Shown piece after piece: positions 1 to 10,774 of a stretch of DNA of 64,000 nucleotides (positions are counted from its first letter, which is position 1; the number at the start of each line of letters is the position of its first letter). Position numbers and translations under genes: made by a program. The stretch is from Pyrenochaeta sp. MPI-SDFR-AT-0127 (Eukaryota; Ascomycota; Dothideomycetes; Pleosporales; Cucurbitariaceae), in contig JAGTJM010000053.1 in the NCBI GenBank assembly GCA_020747015.1, forward strand, positions 1 through 64,000, read 5' to 3'. The notes beneath the pieces were generated by a model. The model was not told the origin of the DNA. It ran no database searches and saw only the letters and a program-made list of their open reading frames with translations.

Positions 1-1480
1 TATTAAATATTATAATTAGAATAAGATCCTCCTAGCTATATATCCTCCTTATTTAACGTATAGTTTATAGCCTCTTAATATTAGTATATTTTAGCCTCTT
101 ATATTAGTATACTTATAATAGATCTTATAGTTTATAGAGGATAGCTAGGGGCTTATTTCTATTAGTAAAAGAGACTTCTACCCCTTTTTTAAGGCTGCGT
201 AGGCTATCTCCTTTTATAAGGAATCTATCCTTAGTTTATTTAGGGTAACTAGCCTCTCTCCTTTTAATCCTAAAGTTATCCTTAAAAGATTTAATAACTA
301 GCCTATCTAGGAGTATATAAGTAATAGTAAGTCCTTATAACTAAGTAGCTTAAACTAGAGAGAGCTTAAGAACCTTATACGCTAGGTAGTTAAGAATTAG
401 GATAATAAAGGGGTAAAGAAGCTTAGTAGAATCTTCTACTATATTATAACTAAAAAGTCTATACTTAAGTATAAGGTATTAACTATAAGATATACCCTTA
501 TCTATAAAAGAGAGTATAGAAAGCCTAGTAAGGTCCTTCTATTATATTAAGATAAAGACTATTATAGTAGTACTATATTCTAGTTACCTAGGAAGGTAAA
601 GGGGGTATATAATCGCTAGGTTATTTAAGCTAAGGAGAAGTAATAACGTTAATACTAGGCTGGTTGGGTGGGTATACCCCCTAATCTTTCTTTTATTTAT
701 TCCTCTATCAATACTAGTCTAAATTAGGTAAATTTTAGTTTATTTTATAGCTATTAGCTAGATCTATAAATCTAGAATTTTAATTACGTAATATATCTTT
801 TATTACGTCAGTTATTTCAATACCCATTTTTCGATACCCACTTAATTAGGCCACCAGTACCCACGCTTTAAAACCTTAATAACTTACGTAATTATTTTTT
901 TAAAAAGAAATTTTATATATAAAAGTTATAGATATAGATTAGATCTATAAAATAAGCTAAAAGTTATTAAATTACGTTATAATCTAGGAAAGTTATAGCT
1001 AAAATAAGAGGTAACCCGCGGGGTAACCCAACCCCTACCTATCGGCCACCCTAGTTAATACTAAAAGCTAGAGGCTAGGTAAGATTATAATAGGTAAAGG
1101 TAGATTAAGGCTATTAAGCTTAAATTAAGGCGTATAGTAAGGGCTAAGGCTAGGTTATTAAGGTAGAATAAAAAGGCTGCTTATACTACTAATTAAGCTA
1201 CTAGGTAGATAGCTTATAAGGCTATAAAATAACTTTAATAAGCTATCTAAAGTTCTAAAAAGGGTAAGAGGCCTAGCCTTAAGCCTCCTATTAAAGCTTA
1301 TTATAATAAAAAGGTAGTATAAAAGGGTTATAGTAGTAAGAAGCTATTAGGGGTAGTATAAGGCCTCCTATATATATAGTTACGCTACGGCTGGAAAATT
1401 AAACTTCTAATTAAATACTATTAGCTATAGATAGTTATAGGCTATATAAATTACTCTACTAAGAAAAATTATAATAATAG
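1..1480. repeat. RIP-degraded AT-rich transposon remnant
   Basis: The sequence is built almost entirely of TA, AA, TT, AG and CT steps; CA and TG are nearly absent across whole 60-base lines, for example 61-120, and return to normal after about 1480. Loss of CA/TG with gain of TA is the signature of repeat-induced point mutation in filamentous ascomycetes. No open frame of useful length survives on either strand. Around 655-1050 there are less mutated blocks, such as the GGTAACCC direct repeat flanking CCGCGG near 1012-1030, which may be element ends. The element family cannot be named from what is left. Confidence 0.8.
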
Positions 1481-1711
1481 CTTTTGTGCGTGGCTTAATA
1501 ACCTTATGTTAGTTGATAGTTGTGATGTTCGGATTTTGCGTCACGCGAGGCGTTGCGTCACGCGATAACGCACGGTACCCTCGTCAAGCCCTGGCGAAGG
1601 TACCTAGCTGACTACATCGCAGCAACACCTAAACAAATTCACCCATGTCATAGCTTCCTGTTAAGTCCATCACTTCTATACCTGTGAGCGATACTCACCC
1701 TTCGCCCGTGC

Positions 1712-2665
1712 ATGATGATGGAACCCTATGTAGATGTGAGCGCCCCATCTCTGCTTGCGATGGAAAAACACTAAAGAACATAGCCGGCTGCTCGAAGTCC
1801 TTCGACTACATTCCCGCTAGATGATGCAACCTTTAATATCTCTTCGATGCCAGAGGAGGAACTTATAGCATATGGCAAAGTTGCTCCAGTCCTTCACTCG
1901 CTTGCGCGCATGAAAGTTGTACGACTGTCCAAAACTCTGGTAATGAAATTTGGAACTACTGTTCTAGCCTCAGAAGGCGAGACTATGAGATACGTCGCAA
2001 CGAATTTTTTGGGAATAAGGCTGCCTCAAGTCCACCGTTGTTTCATCATTGATCATTCCTCGTCATATTTTGGTGTCGAAGGCTACATAGTCATGGACTA
2101 CATAGAGAGTCTTTCCCTGGACACATGTTGGGACGAACTCAGTCTCGGTATTCGGGAAAGTGTGGTTGAACAGGTTGCGGCTATGGTCGATCAGCTACAA
2201 TCTGTACACTGCGATCATCCAGGCGTTATTGGCGGAGGGATATCCCGGGGCATGTGGTTCAGTGACTATGGCGCAGGACCGTTTCCGACGAAAGAAGTAT
2301 TTCAGAAGTGGATAACCTGGAAACTCAACATGAGCAAGCGTTACAAGCAAGATTTGCAGGATACTCTACCCCTGCAATGTCCTTACTTTGTCCTCGTTCA
2401 TGGAGATCTCAGTCCTCGAAACCTCCTTCTAGACACCAGCGACCAGGTTTGGCTGATCGATTGGGGTTGTGCTGGCTTTTATCCTCCAATATTCGAGGCT
2501 GCCTCTGTGAAGCACCAAACAAAATTCAAATCGTTCTCCCGGCTACTTCTGCCGCTTATTTACAACCATCCTGAGGAGCTAGCGCAGCTTGAGGACTGCA
2601 GCTATGGCATCAGTCGCGTTCCTTTTTCACTCCCACCAGAGATGGAATTGGAAAGCGAGCGGTAA
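1712..2665 (+). CDS. APH-family phosphotransferase (aminoglycoside/choline kinase-like)
   Basis: Protein-kinase-like phosphotransferase of the APH (PF01636) fold; the substrate is unknown, and the many fungal members are mostly uncharacterised. The catalytic loop HGDLSPRNLLLD and the metal-binding IDWGCAGFYP motif are intact, with an N-lobe lysine in VMKFG and a hinge-like YIVMDYIES. The longest uninterrupted frame starts at 1847, but it is open back to 1784 and can be joined to a first exon at 1712-1735 through a 48-nt intron (1736-1783, GTGAGC...ACATAG, with CTAAAG as a possible branch site). That gives 301 aa in phase. The first exon is inferred; the rest is directly visible. The gene lies just right of the RIP island, and its stop codon directly abuts a FunK1 kinase fragment in another frame. 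Confidence 0.72.
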
Positions 2666-3296
2666 CCTCGCTGAACGGAAGCGTTCCTCCAGCTGTGCGG
2701 GCACGTCACTGCCACCCAGCAAACGTAAGTGCTCGAGCTCCCCAACGAAACCTGTCATCACGAACCGAGTCCACCGACGCATCATTGTCCGCGACTATGG
2801 GAAGCTTATATACAAAGCGAGCTCTCCAGAACGCCTCCTTGCTGCACTAGAAGGTTGCATCAAAGGTTATGAGTCGCTGCATCCACGAGCTGGTTTACTT
2901 CAACGCGATATATCGCCAGACAACCTCATTTTAAACAAAGATGCAAAAACCTCTACCTGGCCTTCGTTCTTAATCGACCTCGATCTTGCAGTCAAAGAGC
3001 AGCGCGAGGAGTCTTCAGGAGCGCATGGGAAGACTGGTACGCGAACGTTCATGACCATTGGAGTGCTTTTAGATGGCGAACAACACTCCTACATGCGCAA
3101 TCTCGAATCATTTTTCTGGGTGCTATTCTGGATATGAATTCACTATGATGGACTAGGGAAAGATATTGGGACAACCGAGTTTGAATGTTGGAATTATGAG
3201 GGCAGTGAAAGGCTAGCGAAGCAAAACGGTTCAATGGTATGCGGGGAGACCAAAAATTTAGCCGGGTCTCGAATGTTTGTAGTATCGTCTTCATAG
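2666..3296 (+). pseudogene. FunK1 fungal protein kinase fragment, broken by an in-frame stop
   Basis: The frame entered just after the APH stop codon reads as the C-terminal half of a fungal FunK1 kinase (PF17667). It has the catalytic loop LLQRDISPDNLILN, the metal-binding segment FLIDLDLAV and the family hallmark GKTGTRTFM, then LESFFWVLFWI. A TGA at 3135-3137 interrupts it exactly where family members continue with a cysteine, and the same frame then goes on with recognisable family sequence (IHYDG, TEFECWNYEG) to a TAG at 3294-3296. The N-lobe is absent. I read it as a truncated, decaying copy; the only alternative is a sequencing error at 3137, which would still leave it N-terminally incomplete. 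Confidence 0.72.
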
Positions 3297-5431
3297 TCGG
3301 AAGAGGTGTAGGTATGGGAATACGGGAAAGGCTAGTTCTGCTGCAACCCCCGTCGGCGTCTGTGCATCGAAGCGCCCTGTCGCACTGCTTCTGAGCATGC
3401 AACGCCACCAGCGCCTCCATCACCATCATCTTCATCGGCTTACCGAAAGACTGCCACATCACACAATACTAAGACTGTCATCATCAGTTACTGGTGGCAT
3501 TGAATATGCGTTCGTATCTTTTGGGTTTCAGTTGTGTATGACGAACGACCGGGTGACTGCGAGAAAATACACGAAGACATTGTAAAATATGATTTCAATT
3601 GATGCGTGTGTGATTGATTCACATTATATGTCCAAGTAACCATGAATGCAGTAATCAGAACTTATTCCACAGGTGAGACCCATGTTCTCGGAACTCGGGG
3701 ATATAAGACCTCGATACCTGCAGGTTTTTGATGTCGCTCAAGGGCCCAGAGCTCTTATCAAAGAATATACATCTCTTGTCGAGAGTGTCTCAAAGCTTTG
3801 AAGTAGAGATCTCTACGTACTAATGGCTTCACGTTCGGTAAGCAGGAAGAATACGTGATGGGGTGGGATGGAGTGCCCTACTATTCCACCAATATGCTGG
3901 TTATAGCAGAGAGCTTTAATGAAACACTTCTCTCCACCCCATAGTCTGAAACAGAATTCGGCACCAGCCCCAATTGTCTGCCATTACTGTTGCTTCTTCC
4001 AGTAATTATATATCTGCTACCACATATCTCCTTCCCAAGAAGTTACCAGCTCAGGCATTGATTATCCCACTCTCACAGCATCAAAAGGTATTTCGTCTCC
4101 GCTCGGCTGCGGGTGCTGTGAACGTGTTACTCGTAGGCCTCATAGAATGGCGGTACAACGTACGATTCAGCCCACTAAGACGGCGCTGTTGCCAAAGGGA
4201 TATGATCCCAATAGTTAATTGGAGTAGACCAAATACGATCGACGTGAGAGCTTCGGTGGAGAGCTGCATCTGAGCCATGACGAAACGTAGAAGCATGAGA
4301 AGGGGCGTAGTTGCTCGTAATAAAGTAATTGAGTATGTGCCCACTGCAAGCGGATCAGGCAAAAATCTTGCTCCTTCAAATGCTCTGAAGCTTGGGTTAA
4401 GTAGTAGACTCGGACAACATCTCATATAGTAGTTTTGTGGAACAGTGGGCAATTTAGTACTTTTGCAACACAGCAATACCAGAAGGTCTGAGCCCCTTTA
4501 GCGTACTTCGGCCCGCGCTTGACCCTAGACTAGCGCCACCGCTTGCCCTTGGCCTTACCCACAACACGTGGGTTCTGGGGAAGTGGTTTCACCTTAGCTC
4601 CTCCGGAAGTCATATCGCCTAGTGCCTGCACAATGCAGAGCTTACAGCTCATGATGGCGGGCAGGATAAGACCCTTTGCACGAATAACTGTTCGACGGTG
4701 GTGCCCGATGCGTAACAGAGCCACTGGCTGGGCTTGGGCAGGTGCAAACAATGGCTCTTCTAGAAGAGCACTACGAGTTCTCGCCTGGACGATTTGCACC
4801 ACTGACTGTAGCGATGGCCGGGTGTCTGCGCAAGATCCCTCGATCTCCACCTTGCATCGACCATACGGAAAGGCTGAGCGCCGCTTCACAGACTGCCCAA
4901 AGCTTGCCTGTTGGAATGCGCCGCACCGGTAATCATGATCTTCAGGGAAGAACATGCGTGGAAGGCAGAAAAGTAGTTTTGTGTGTTGTGCCCTGTGTCA
5001 CCCCCTGTAGCTTGTTGGCGGTGACGAACTCATGAGCATAGACTCCCATCCGCTCTCCCCATTGGTTTAAGTCTAACTCTGAGAGACCAATGTCAAGCCT
5101 GCGCGGCCACCCGTGAGATAGGACTTTTGCGACATGGGTTGGAGCGTGGCTTTGCACACGCATGAGCGCTAGCGCCCGGTCAAGAGCGCCAAATCACTCA
5201 GCTGGCAGAATAGGAGTTTTGCACGTCCAATCAGTTCTCTCAGCCGATCTCTGCTCTTCGCGATGGTTGTGCTTTATATTGCACAGTATCTTCAAGCGAC
5301 AACGCAGTACTATCCTGTCTTCATTTCCCTCTCGCTCGATCCTTCTTGCTGAACAAGCGATTCCATTTCTCAGAATCCGACACACAAGACACTTGTTGCC
5401 TTGCAAGGCTGAGGCACGTGCAGCTCTTGGC
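3297..5431. other. Intergenic stretch, no supported gene
   Basis: About 2.1 kb between the FunK1 fragment and the Clr5-TPR gene. Frames of 100-140 codons exist on both strands around 4530-4955, overlapping each other, but none shows a recognisable domain or convincing splice structure, so no gene is called. Confidence 0.5.
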
Positions 5432-8152
5432 ATGGATTCCATCGCCGGTGCTCCCAGTTCAATGCAAGGCAATGCCTCTCATACCTGGCAACACTACGGT
5501 GTTGCAGAGCGGAGTTCTGAAGTCGATAACATGTACCTTCCTCTGGACTCGACTTTTCCCGCACAAAATATGGACGTGCAGAGGAATAATGAGCAAGGCC
5601 AGGCATCACATACGTTGTCAACCGCGCCATATTCATTAGTCCTTCCCAATGTTCCGCATCATGTTGAACTCTTTCACGACGCGCAATTCACACCTACTGC
5701 CTCCATGGGGCCCCCCAGTCGGCGAAAGAAAAAAGCACCAACTTTGCGTGCCAGCGACTGGGAGCCGTACAAAGATCGAGTACTCGAGCTTCATATTAAT
5801 CAAGGCTTATCGCTCAAGGAGGTTAAGAAGAAACTAGAAGAAGAATTTGGTTTCACAGCTGAGTGTGTCCCCCTTCACCAAATAAAGTTAGATAGACTTG
5901 GAGTGTTCTGGCACTAAAAACATCGCAGAATAAGGCAGTACCGCCTACGTATTAGCCAATGGAAGGAGGACAAGAACATCAAATCGGAGGAGATGGTAGC
6001 AATAGTTAGGAAACGGCAATACAGAAAGCTTAATGAGCCAAATAAAGGGGAACAAATCTTCACGGTTAGAGGAAGGACAGTGGAACCAGACAAGATTAAT
6101 CGGTGGATGAAACGAAACGACGTGCTCGAAACCTCTGTTTATGCCCCTAGCTCGGTAGCAGGTAAAGTATTACGCAAAATTCATGATCTCTGCTAACATA
6201 TTGAAGCTACCCCATCTGCCGTAGGATGTCGAACCAATTCCGAACGCGGCTCTCCGCTTCCAAGTCCTATGTCTTCAGCAGCAACTCCCGCATTCTCGTC
6301 CAGAGGCATCACTCCTGTTCCTCAAAGCCTACAAATTTTCTCTCCTGCGCTTTCAATCGCGAGTATAGTCCAGCCGCAAGCGAGCGGATTCACGGGCCAG
6401 AGCCCAGCCCCAACCTACCGACCTCTTCCGAGCCTTGGTCTAGACCCTACCCCTGCCGCAGACGGCGGCTCAATGGAGATGGATATCACAGCAGATCATA
6501 TTCAAGAGAAATATAAACAGAAAGAAGAAGATACTCTGCGGGTAAATCTATCGGATGCGGAGATGTTGTACGGAATGGGTCACCCCAATACCCTGGATAT
6601 ACTATTCGATTTGGGATACGTGCTCCTGGGTCAAGGAAGATTGAAGTCAGCGGAAAAGGTGGCTCATAGAGTAGTAGAAGGCCGTCGGGCCTTAAATAGA
6701 GAAGATGATCCTATGACGTTTGATGCCCTCGCGCTGCTCGCAAGAGTTCTACAAGATCAAGGGAATTATGAAAAGGCTGAGAGGCTAGTTCGGCGAGTAT
6801 TCGAGTTCCGAAAGTGGAGTCTAGGAACAGAGCACCCAGACACGCTGACAAGCATGAATAACCTAGCATCATTGTATCAGGAGCAAGGGCGATGGACAGA
6901 GGCAGAAGAACTAGGAGTGCGAGTACTAGAGACGCGCAAGAGGGTGCTTGGGTCGGAGCATCCAGCCACGCTGACAAGCATGGGCAACCTAGTATTAGTG
7001 TATCAGGAGCAAGGGCGATGGAAAGAGGCAGAAGAACTAGGAGTGCAAGTACTAGAGACACGTAAGAGGGTGCTTGGGTCGGAGCATCCATACACGCTGA
7101 CAAGCATGGGCAACCTAGTATTAGTGTATCAGGAGCAAGGGCGATGGAAAGAGGCAGAAGAACTAGGAGTGCAAGACCTAGAGACGTGTAAGAGGGTGCT
7201 TGGGTCGGAGCATCCAGCCACGCTGGCAAGCATGAATAACCTAGCATTATTGTATCAGGAGCAAGGGCGATGGACAGAGGCAGAAGAACTAGGAGTGCGA
7301 GTATTAGAGACGCGCAAGAGGGTGCTTGGGTCGGAGCATCCATACACGCTGACAAGCATGGGTAATCTAGCATCAATGTATCAGGAGCAAGGGCGATGGA
7401 TAGAGGCAGAAGAACTAGGAGTGCAAGACCTAGAGACGTGTAAGAGGGTGCTTGGGTCGGAGCATCCAGACACGCTGGCAAGCATGAATAACCTAGTATT
7501 AGTGTATCAGGAGCAAGGGCGATGGACAGAGGCAGAAGAACTAGGAGTGCGAGTACTAGAGACGCGCAAGAGGGTACTTAGGTCGGAGCATCCAGACACG
7601 CTGAAAAGTATGAATAACCTAGCATTAGTGTATCAGGAGCAAGGGCGATGGACAGAGGCAGAAGAACTAGGAGTGCGAGTATTAGAGACGCGCAAGAGGG
7701 TGCTTGGGTCGGAGCATCCATACACGCTGACAAGCATGGGTAATCTAGCATCAATGTATCAGGAGCAAGGGCGATGGAAAGAGGCAGAAGAACTAGGAGT
7801 GCAAGTACTAGAGACACGTAAGAGGGTACTTAGGTCGGAGCATCCAGACACGCTGAAAAGTATGAATAACCTAGCATTAGTGTATCAGGAGCAAGGGCGA
7901 TGGACAGAGGCAGAAGAACTAGGAGTGCGAGTATTAGAGACGCGCAAGAGGGTGCTTGGGTCGGAGCATCCATCCACGCTGACAAGCATGTATAACTTAT
8001 CGGTCATCTTTAAATCACAGGGCTCTTTGGCGAGGGCAATCTCCTTGTTGGAGGAAAGTTGGCATCTGCAAGAACGAGTACTTGGGTCTGAGCATCGGAA
8101 AACAAAGTTATCGCTCGATTGGTTAAGTAGATGGCGCTCAGAGAGTGTTTGA
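5432..8152 (+). CDS. Clr5-domain protein with tandem tetratricopeptide repeats
   Basis: Three exons, 5432-5862, 5929-6161 and 6207-8152, give 869 aa in phase; the introns are 66 nt (GTGTGT...CGCAG) and 45 nt (GTAAAG...TGAAG, with GCTAAC as branch site). The start at 5432 (MDSIAG) suits the family; the frame is open 90 codons further upstream. Order: Ser/Pro-rich leader, Clr5 domain (PF14420; starts ASDWEPYKDRVLELHINQG and continues across intron 1 as RQYRLRISQWK), a linker, degenerate TPRs, then nine 42-residue TPRs of kinesin-light-chain type (LGSEHPDTL...YQEQGRW...AEELGV) and one or two worn repeats. Clr5 is a fungal N-terminal domain found on many repeat proteins; its role in them is unknown. 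Near-identical repeats are typical of fungal recognition proteins whose arrays are homogenised by recombination. A TPR scaffold with recognition function is inference. Confidence 0.85.
6821..7954 (+). repeat. Nine in-frame 126-bp tandem repeats (TPR units)
   Basis: Each unit encodes 42 residues beginning L-G/R-S/T-EHP. Units differ at few sites and form a mosaic. Units 7 and 9 encode the same peptide, and the central part of unit 5 recurs in unit 8. The final partial unit at 7955 diverges after about 15 codons. This suggests recent duplication or gene conversion rather than ancient repeats. Confidence 0.9.
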
Positions 8153-8686
8153 AATCCCACAGATAAGGACTTCATTAGGACCCGGTGTGCGTTTAATAAC
8201 AGCGATATCTTGAAGCATAATCAGATTAGAGAGGAAAAGTTTTGCGGTGTAGTCAAGTTGCAAGATCATTTTATTCGCATGAGTGAGAACGCCGGCCCGG
8301 CCTATTACGGTGTTTGACGAGACTCGATCAGAACATCGTATATAGGTTTGATGTGGCAGAGGTGGCCACGAGATCATTATCGGCATCGCGTTGATGAATT
8401 CTCTTCAATATGAGATGAAAATGTACCAAGCTGATGTTACACAAGTTCGCGACCGCAATTCGTCTAGAATCGTCCATGGAGAATGTTGATGCTTTGGAAG
8501 CGACGGTCTTCCTCAAAATCATGTATTGGTCCTCTTGATTGTTTCTAAGCTATTATACTAGCAATGGCTACTAAATTCGATGCGATATAACCCTCGTTAC
8601 GCTAGCAATGTAACACGTAGCTGTAAAACAAGAACATCAACCATACCAAAGTGAGATGGCGCGTGAAGTTTAAGGCCTCATGCTAG
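8153..8686. other. Intergenic, nothing recognised
   Basis: Roughly 530 bases between two convergent genes, the Clr5-TPR gene on plus and the 120-aa gene on minus. Only short frames overlapping the end of the repeat gene are present, and no RNA gene or element was seen. Confidence 0.5.
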
Positions 8687-9049
8687 TCATTCAAATTTGC
8701 GAACCTGTTTGCATGCTCTCTCAAATCTACCCCTGCTAGATTTTGTTGAGTGCTGTTGTTCAGCCGCTAGAATCTCCGTATAGTTTTCGTCGAGTCGTTG
8801 TAGGGTTTCCGGCGAGGTGTCGATAAGCCACTGTCTTCGTCCTTTCACTGAAATCTTGTTGGCATCGACCAGAGCCCCTTTCGTTGAACCGATGATCTGA
8901 TCTGCGTCCTCTGCGGTAATATCCGAGAAGACGATTTTACGAGGTGCGGCTATCTCTTCGGGGGCTCCGACATGACCTTTCGGGTTCGTTTCATCATTTT
9001 CAGTTGTTTTTTGAGGGGATTCCTCGAAAGCTTGATCACTCAACGGCAT
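8687..9049 (-). CDS. Small protein related to the C-terminus of its PigL_N-like neighbour
   Basis: Single exon, 120 aa from ATG 9049 (MPLSDQAFEESP). The frame is open 49 codons further upstream, but that part looks like leader sequence. Residues about 45-90 resemble the C-terminal motif of the larger neighbour at 9545-10774: STKGALVDANKISVKGRR here against STIGDLICARRIVAGARS there, followed by QWLIDTSPETLQRL against QWLGQMSDESLQQL. It therefore looks like a partial paralogue that kept only this tail module, on the same strand about 500 bp downstream of the full gene. The function of the motif is unknown. It could be a genuine small gene or a truncated duplicate. Confidence 0.55.
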   Translation of the reverse strand: MPLSDQAFEESPQKTTENDETNPKGHVGAPEEIAAPRKIVFSDITAEDADQIIGSTKGALVDANKISVKGRRQWLIDTSPETLQRLDENYTEILAAEQQHSTKSSRGRFERACKQVRKFE

Positions 9050-9544
9050 AATTACTTGCCAGGATAGGTTGATGAATAAATTGCGTGCGCGGGTGGGAAT
9101 GTGAGTCCGTAGTAAAGACTGGTGTTGTGATAGAAAGTTGCTCGATGTTCGGCGTGCGGGGGATGTGTTGCTACCTGCGCTTCGATAGTACGCCAAGACA
9201 TTCTCCGCAAATAGCGCGGAATGAATACATATTACGTAACAGTATTCTGCTTCCTATCTGCAATGGTACTGTTGTTGCTCAATAGAACTCACCTTGAATA
9301 CTGCCCAGAGCTTGGGCTTTCCATCACGACTCGTAAACCCTATCACTAGAATTCTAGATTGTTTATGGCTACGAATATATGTTGGGTACATCGCTGATTC
9401 TTCAACCATTGAATCTTAATGTCATTAGAGCAAAGCTCAAGCGGCTTGGATAGAGAATGCCACGTCTGAGTAGAACGTTAACGCTAACCCTCGAGCATGT
9501 TAGACTACGCTTCTCTTGAAGGTGTACCAAAACATCAAAGGGGC

Positions 9545-10774
9545 CTATGTCTCCTCTGATTTAGGCGCCTCTCTAGAATCGTTTTGGACGCGTCCTTGAG
9601 ATAATTGCTGAAGAGATTCATCAGACATCTGCCCCAGCCACTGTATTGATCTTGCACCAGCTACGATTCTTCGAGCACAGATCAAGTCGCCGATCGTCGA
9701 TACCAGTACTTGATGGCCATCGTCCGCCATAGAAACGTCTTCAAAGACATTCGTTCGATCTGGGCGCGCCTTTTCTGACGCTTCCTCACAGATCGCTAGG
9801 CTCTGCTTAACGCTCTTGATTTCCTCTTGCAGCATTGCTTTCTCGGGATTTAGGTCCTCTGATGCTTTGGAATGCCGGGGAATAGACTGCTGGCGCTGGG
9901 AAAGGTCCACAAGGCGGCTGTTCAGCTGTGCGAACAGGTTGGTGAGATCGTCCTTGCAGCGGCAGAGGAGTTGTTCTGTATCTCTTCGAGCCAAAGTACC
10001 CACCGCTGTGGTAGATATAGTAATCTGATCGTCAGAAAGAGCGGGAATGTTTTGTACCACTTTGGGCCTGGCCGAGTCTATGTGGGCGGCTACATCGGTG
10101 CAAATGTCCATGCATTGTTGAATGCTTTCCAGCTCGCTCTGAAGATTTCGCCATTCTATCTCATCCTCATTCTCGCTATCAGAATTTTGTAGGCCAAGCC
10201 CCTGAAGCCTTTTTTCGACTCTTAAAAGATGCTCCGTGAGATCTGACATGGTTTCCTCAATCTTGTTCTGGTATTCGTTCAAAACACTATTTGTCACCGC
10301 AGATGTGCGCCTACCAAAATTAGAGGCCATGTTTTTCAGAATTATAGTTGGATATACTCACAAACCCGCGTCACAAAGTGCAATGGTGATGGTTGATTTA
10401 TATCCCGCTAGCATGTTTTTGAAGCCTGTGATATCGTCGCCCATGTACTTTAACCTAGCCCAGTCTCGAAAGCTTGTTCTGGACTTTCTAGAATGCTCTG
10501 AACACTTGACAATTATTGCTTCAAAGTCCTTGCATGCGTTACCGCACCGGAGCAGGGGAAGCTTAAGCGCAGTAAAGTCGTCCTCAGCTCCTGTAGCCGC
10601 CTGATTCAGCGAGGTCAAGGCGCCGCTAAGGTCCTCTAATTCTTCGCGAAGCTCTCTGACGATTCTCTGATGGCAATTATATCCCTTAATCGTCTGATAG
10701 AGCGAGGTACTCGATTTGAACCCAAATACCACCAGTGTTAGCAGGCCGGAAGCGAGGCTGATTGGTTCTGCCAT
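9545..10774 (-). CDS. Fungal NLR-type N-terminal domain protein (PigL_N-like)
   Basis: Two exons, 10774-10362 and 10310-9545, joined by a 51-nt intron (GTGAGT...GGTAG), give 392 aa. The N-terminus (MAEPISLASGLLTLVVFGF) and the following segments LKLPLLRCGNACKDFE and FRDWARLKYMGDDI are characteristic of the helical fungal N-terminal domain described in azaphilone cluster protein L and at the N-terminus of many STAND/NLR proteins (PF17111). The rest is acidic, helical, probably coiled coil, ending with a conserved tail around SIQWLGQMSDESLQQLSQ. No NACHT, NB-ARC or repeat domain follows, so it is a stand-alone N-domain protein. The start at 10774 fits the family and ignores an upstream in-frame codon at 10807. 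Function unknown; a role in recognition or signalling is inferred from domain company. Confidence 0.82.

Noticed and set aside
4530..4955. Overlapping frames of 129-141 codons on both strands
   Set aside because: Neither shows a domain, convincing codon bias or splice context; probably chance in GC-richer DNA.
6711..7481. Long minus-strand open frame (256 codons), with another at 7578-7817, across the TPR array
   Set aside because: It is the antisense shadow of the 126-bp repeats: because the unit length is divisible by three, one antisense frame stays open and repeats a hydrophobic peptide. The plus-strand TPR frame is the real one.
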